Assembly: GCF_920984735.1 (NCBI RefSeq)
Contig: NZ_CAKLBU010000020.1
Coordinates: 1-64,000, forward strand
Length of the DNA: 64,000 nt
Reading direction: 5' to 3'
Origin: Pedobacter sp. Leaf250
GTDB lineage: Bacteria > Bacteroidota > Bacteroidia > Sphingobacteriales > Sphingobacteriaceae
In this document: piece after piece, positions 62,779 through 64,000 of the stretch
Layout of the letters: every line of letters begins with the position of its first letter
Position numbering within the stretch: position 1 is the first letter of the stretch
Program-made: the position numbers and the translations under genes
The notes under the pieces: generated by a model
Told to the model about the DNA's origin: nothing
Databases searched by the model: none
What the model saw: the letters and a program-made list of their open reading frames with translations, nothing else

Positions 62779-64000
62779 ATGAGAAAAATTTTATTAACTG
62801 CTTTGCTAGGCTTAGGCTTAGCTTTTGCTGTAAAAGCGCAGGCTCCACAGCAATTCAATTATCAGGGTGCTGCCAGAAATTCTAATGGTAGCCCGCTTGC
62901 AAATAAAAATATTTCCTTAAGAATCAGCATTCTCGATGCATCTGGCAATGGAACAATACAGTATAGCGAAGTTAGAAGTGTAACGACAAATTCTAATGGA
63001 TTATATGCGTTGAGCATTGGGGGTGTAGGTGCAATTTCAACAACTGGATCCATCTCTGCTGTTACCTGGAGCTCAGGGTTGAAATTCGTAAAAGTAGAGG
63101 TTGATCCTGAAAATGGATCGAACTTTAGCCTGGCTGGAACAGCACAATTATTGAGTGTTCCATACGCACTATATGCGGCGAGCGGGCCAGCAGGACCTGC
63201 AGGTGCTCAAGGTCCTGCTGGCCCGGCTGGAGCCGCAGGTGGCCAGGGTATTCCTGGTGTAAAAGGTGATAAGGGCGATAAAGGCGATGTAGGCCCAGCT
63301 GGCCCATCAACTGGGGCTGCAAGCGGAGATTTAGCAGGCAATTATCCCAACCCAACTATTGCCAATTTGCAAGGAAAGTTGCTATCTGCATCAGCACCAC
63401 AAAATAATCAAGTGCTTTTATTTGATGGAGCCGCATGGAAGCCCGTTACACTAGATGTGAATCAATTGGCTGGGGCAAAAGCAATCATCTCTACCGATTT
63501 AAGCATAAGTGCGAATGGCGTAGCTGCTGTGTTAAAAGATGTTGTAATTGATATAAATGCCGGGGCTGTAACCACCGCTAAATTGGCAGATGGTTCTGTA
63601 ACTACACCGAAGATTGGAAACGCTGCTGTAACTTCTATCAAAATTGGCAACAAAGAAGTTAAAAACATAAATATTGATGATGCAGCAATAAATACATTAC
63701 AATTGGTAGATGGATCGGTAACCACACCAAAATTAGCTGATGCCTCGGTAACAATAAGCAAGCTAACTACAGCTGGAGTGGCTGACGCAAACAAAGTATA
63801 CGCAACAAATGCGGTTACAGGTAAGCCAGAATTAATTAGCTTTACAACACTTACTAATGGAAATGCTTGGGCATTAAAAGGCAATACAGGCAATACCGAT
63901 CAAACAAATAACTTTCTTGGTAATCTTGACGATGTTGCAATTAATTTTTTAATTAATGGGCAGAAATCTGGTCGACTGGGTACGTCTACCGAAACCAACA
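62779..64000 (+). CDS. Secreted collagen-like protein, 3' end outside the window
   Basis: An open frame of at least 407 codons with no stop before the window edge. Signal peptide 1-20 (AVKAQ). An N-terminal domain of about 110 residues (FNYQGAARNSNGSPLANKNISLRI...SVPYALYA) is the beginning known from tail-fibre/adhesin-like proteins of the Bacteroidota. A collagen-like run of G-x-x triplets lies at about 136-175 (GPAGPAGAQGPAG, GDKGDKGDVGP), followed by repeats such as VTTAKLADGSVTTPKI and then NNFLGNLDDVAINFLINGQKSG, a pattern commonly seen before a C-terminal endosialidase-chaperone (S74) domain. That end lies beyond the window. Confidence 0.8.
   Translation, partial: MRKILLTALLGLGLAFAVKAQAPQQFNYQGAARNSNGSPLANKNISLRISILDASGNGTIQYSEVRSVTTNSNGLYALSIGGVGAISTTGSISAVTWSSGLKFVKVEVDPENGSNFSLAGTAQLLSVPYALYAASGPAGPAGAQGPAGPAGAAGGQGIPGVKGDKGDKGDVGPAGPSTGAASGDLAGNYPNPTIANLQGKLLSASAPQNNQVLLFDGAAWKPVTLDVNQLAGAKAIISTDLSISANGVAAVLKDVVIDINAGAVTTAKLADGSVTTPKIGNAAVTSIKIGNKEVKNINIDDAAINTLQLVDGSVTTPKLADASVTISKLTTAGVADANKVYATNAVTGKPELISFTTLTNGNAWALKGNTGNTDQTNNFLGNLDDVAINFLINGQKSGRLGTSTETN

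Noticed and set aside
63462..63893. A 143-codon minus-strand frame at the right edge
   Set aside because: It is antisense to the collagen-like gene, whose frame has a signal peptide and domain structure. The antisense frame arises from its repetitive composition.

Overview
The window is a low-GC, gene-dense chromosomal segment from a member of the Bacteroidota, most likely Sphingobacteriaceae (Pedobacter-like). The evidence is a SusC/SusD pair, a large carboxypeptidase-regulatory/beta-barrel outer-membrane protein, bacillithiol genes, promoters of the Bacteroidota form TTTG-N19/20-TAnnTTTG, and few Shine-Dalgarno sequences. The genus is an inference; no rRNA or tRNA gene was seen.

Layout. 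0.3-7 kb: an Fe(II)/2-oxoglutarate oxygenase, exported MsrA, CysS, a lipoprotein M28 peptidase, a duplicated NTF2-like secreted protein and a GDPD-fold protein whose two catalytic histidines appear to be lost. 7-13 kb: a His-rich one-helix membrane protein, a DinB protein, a frameshifted YdeI/OmdA gene, a minus-strand operon (chaperone-only SurA-like protein, SurA-like PPIase, MoxR ATPase), a possible psi-like protein and RdgB. 13-18.7 kb: an OstA-like LPS-transport protein divergent from tilS around a perfect 16-bp palindrome, then BshA. 18.9-21.3 kb: a secreted GH35 beta-galactosidase with a LacI-type operator, then a 121-bp tandem repeat interrupted by a 137-bp MITE-like element flanked by 8-bp target duplications. 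21.4-29.2 kb: a J-domain/KTSC protein, SRPBCC, lactonase, an rRNA pseudouridine synthase with a huge repetitive N-terminus, a lytic transglycosylase, a PaaE-type reductase and an OMPLA-like phospholipase. 29.3-37.2 kb: UvrA, TatD, asparaginase, a CstB-like persulfide dioxygenase/sulfurtransferase and YpdA. 37.3-45.8 kb: a small protein with mirror-symmetric cysteines, an alpha/beta hydrolase, polyprenyl synthetase, TerC, M28 peptidase, CBS protein, AhcY and a DUF6370-like protein. 46-54.4 kb: an outer-membrane beta-barrel protein and the SusCD pair. 54.8-58.4 kb: rpsL-rpsG-fusA-rpsJ under a consensus promoter. 58.8-62.5 kb: three disordered hydrophilic proteins around an orphan LuxR-type response regulator, then a dGTPase. 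At the right edge a secreted collagen-like protein runs out of the window.

Genes that probably work together: bshA, ypdA and the CstB-like gene (bacillithiol and persulfide metabolism), the three-gene foldase/MoxR operon, the translation operon, and GH35 with SusCD, which share an exact 14-bp operator-like sequence although 30 kb apart. Several families of extragenic repeats recur between genes. No phage, CRISPR array, complete insertion sequence or recognised defence system was found. The most unusual items are the MITE-like insertion, the catalytically altered GDPD protein, the mirror-cysteine protein and the shared operators.
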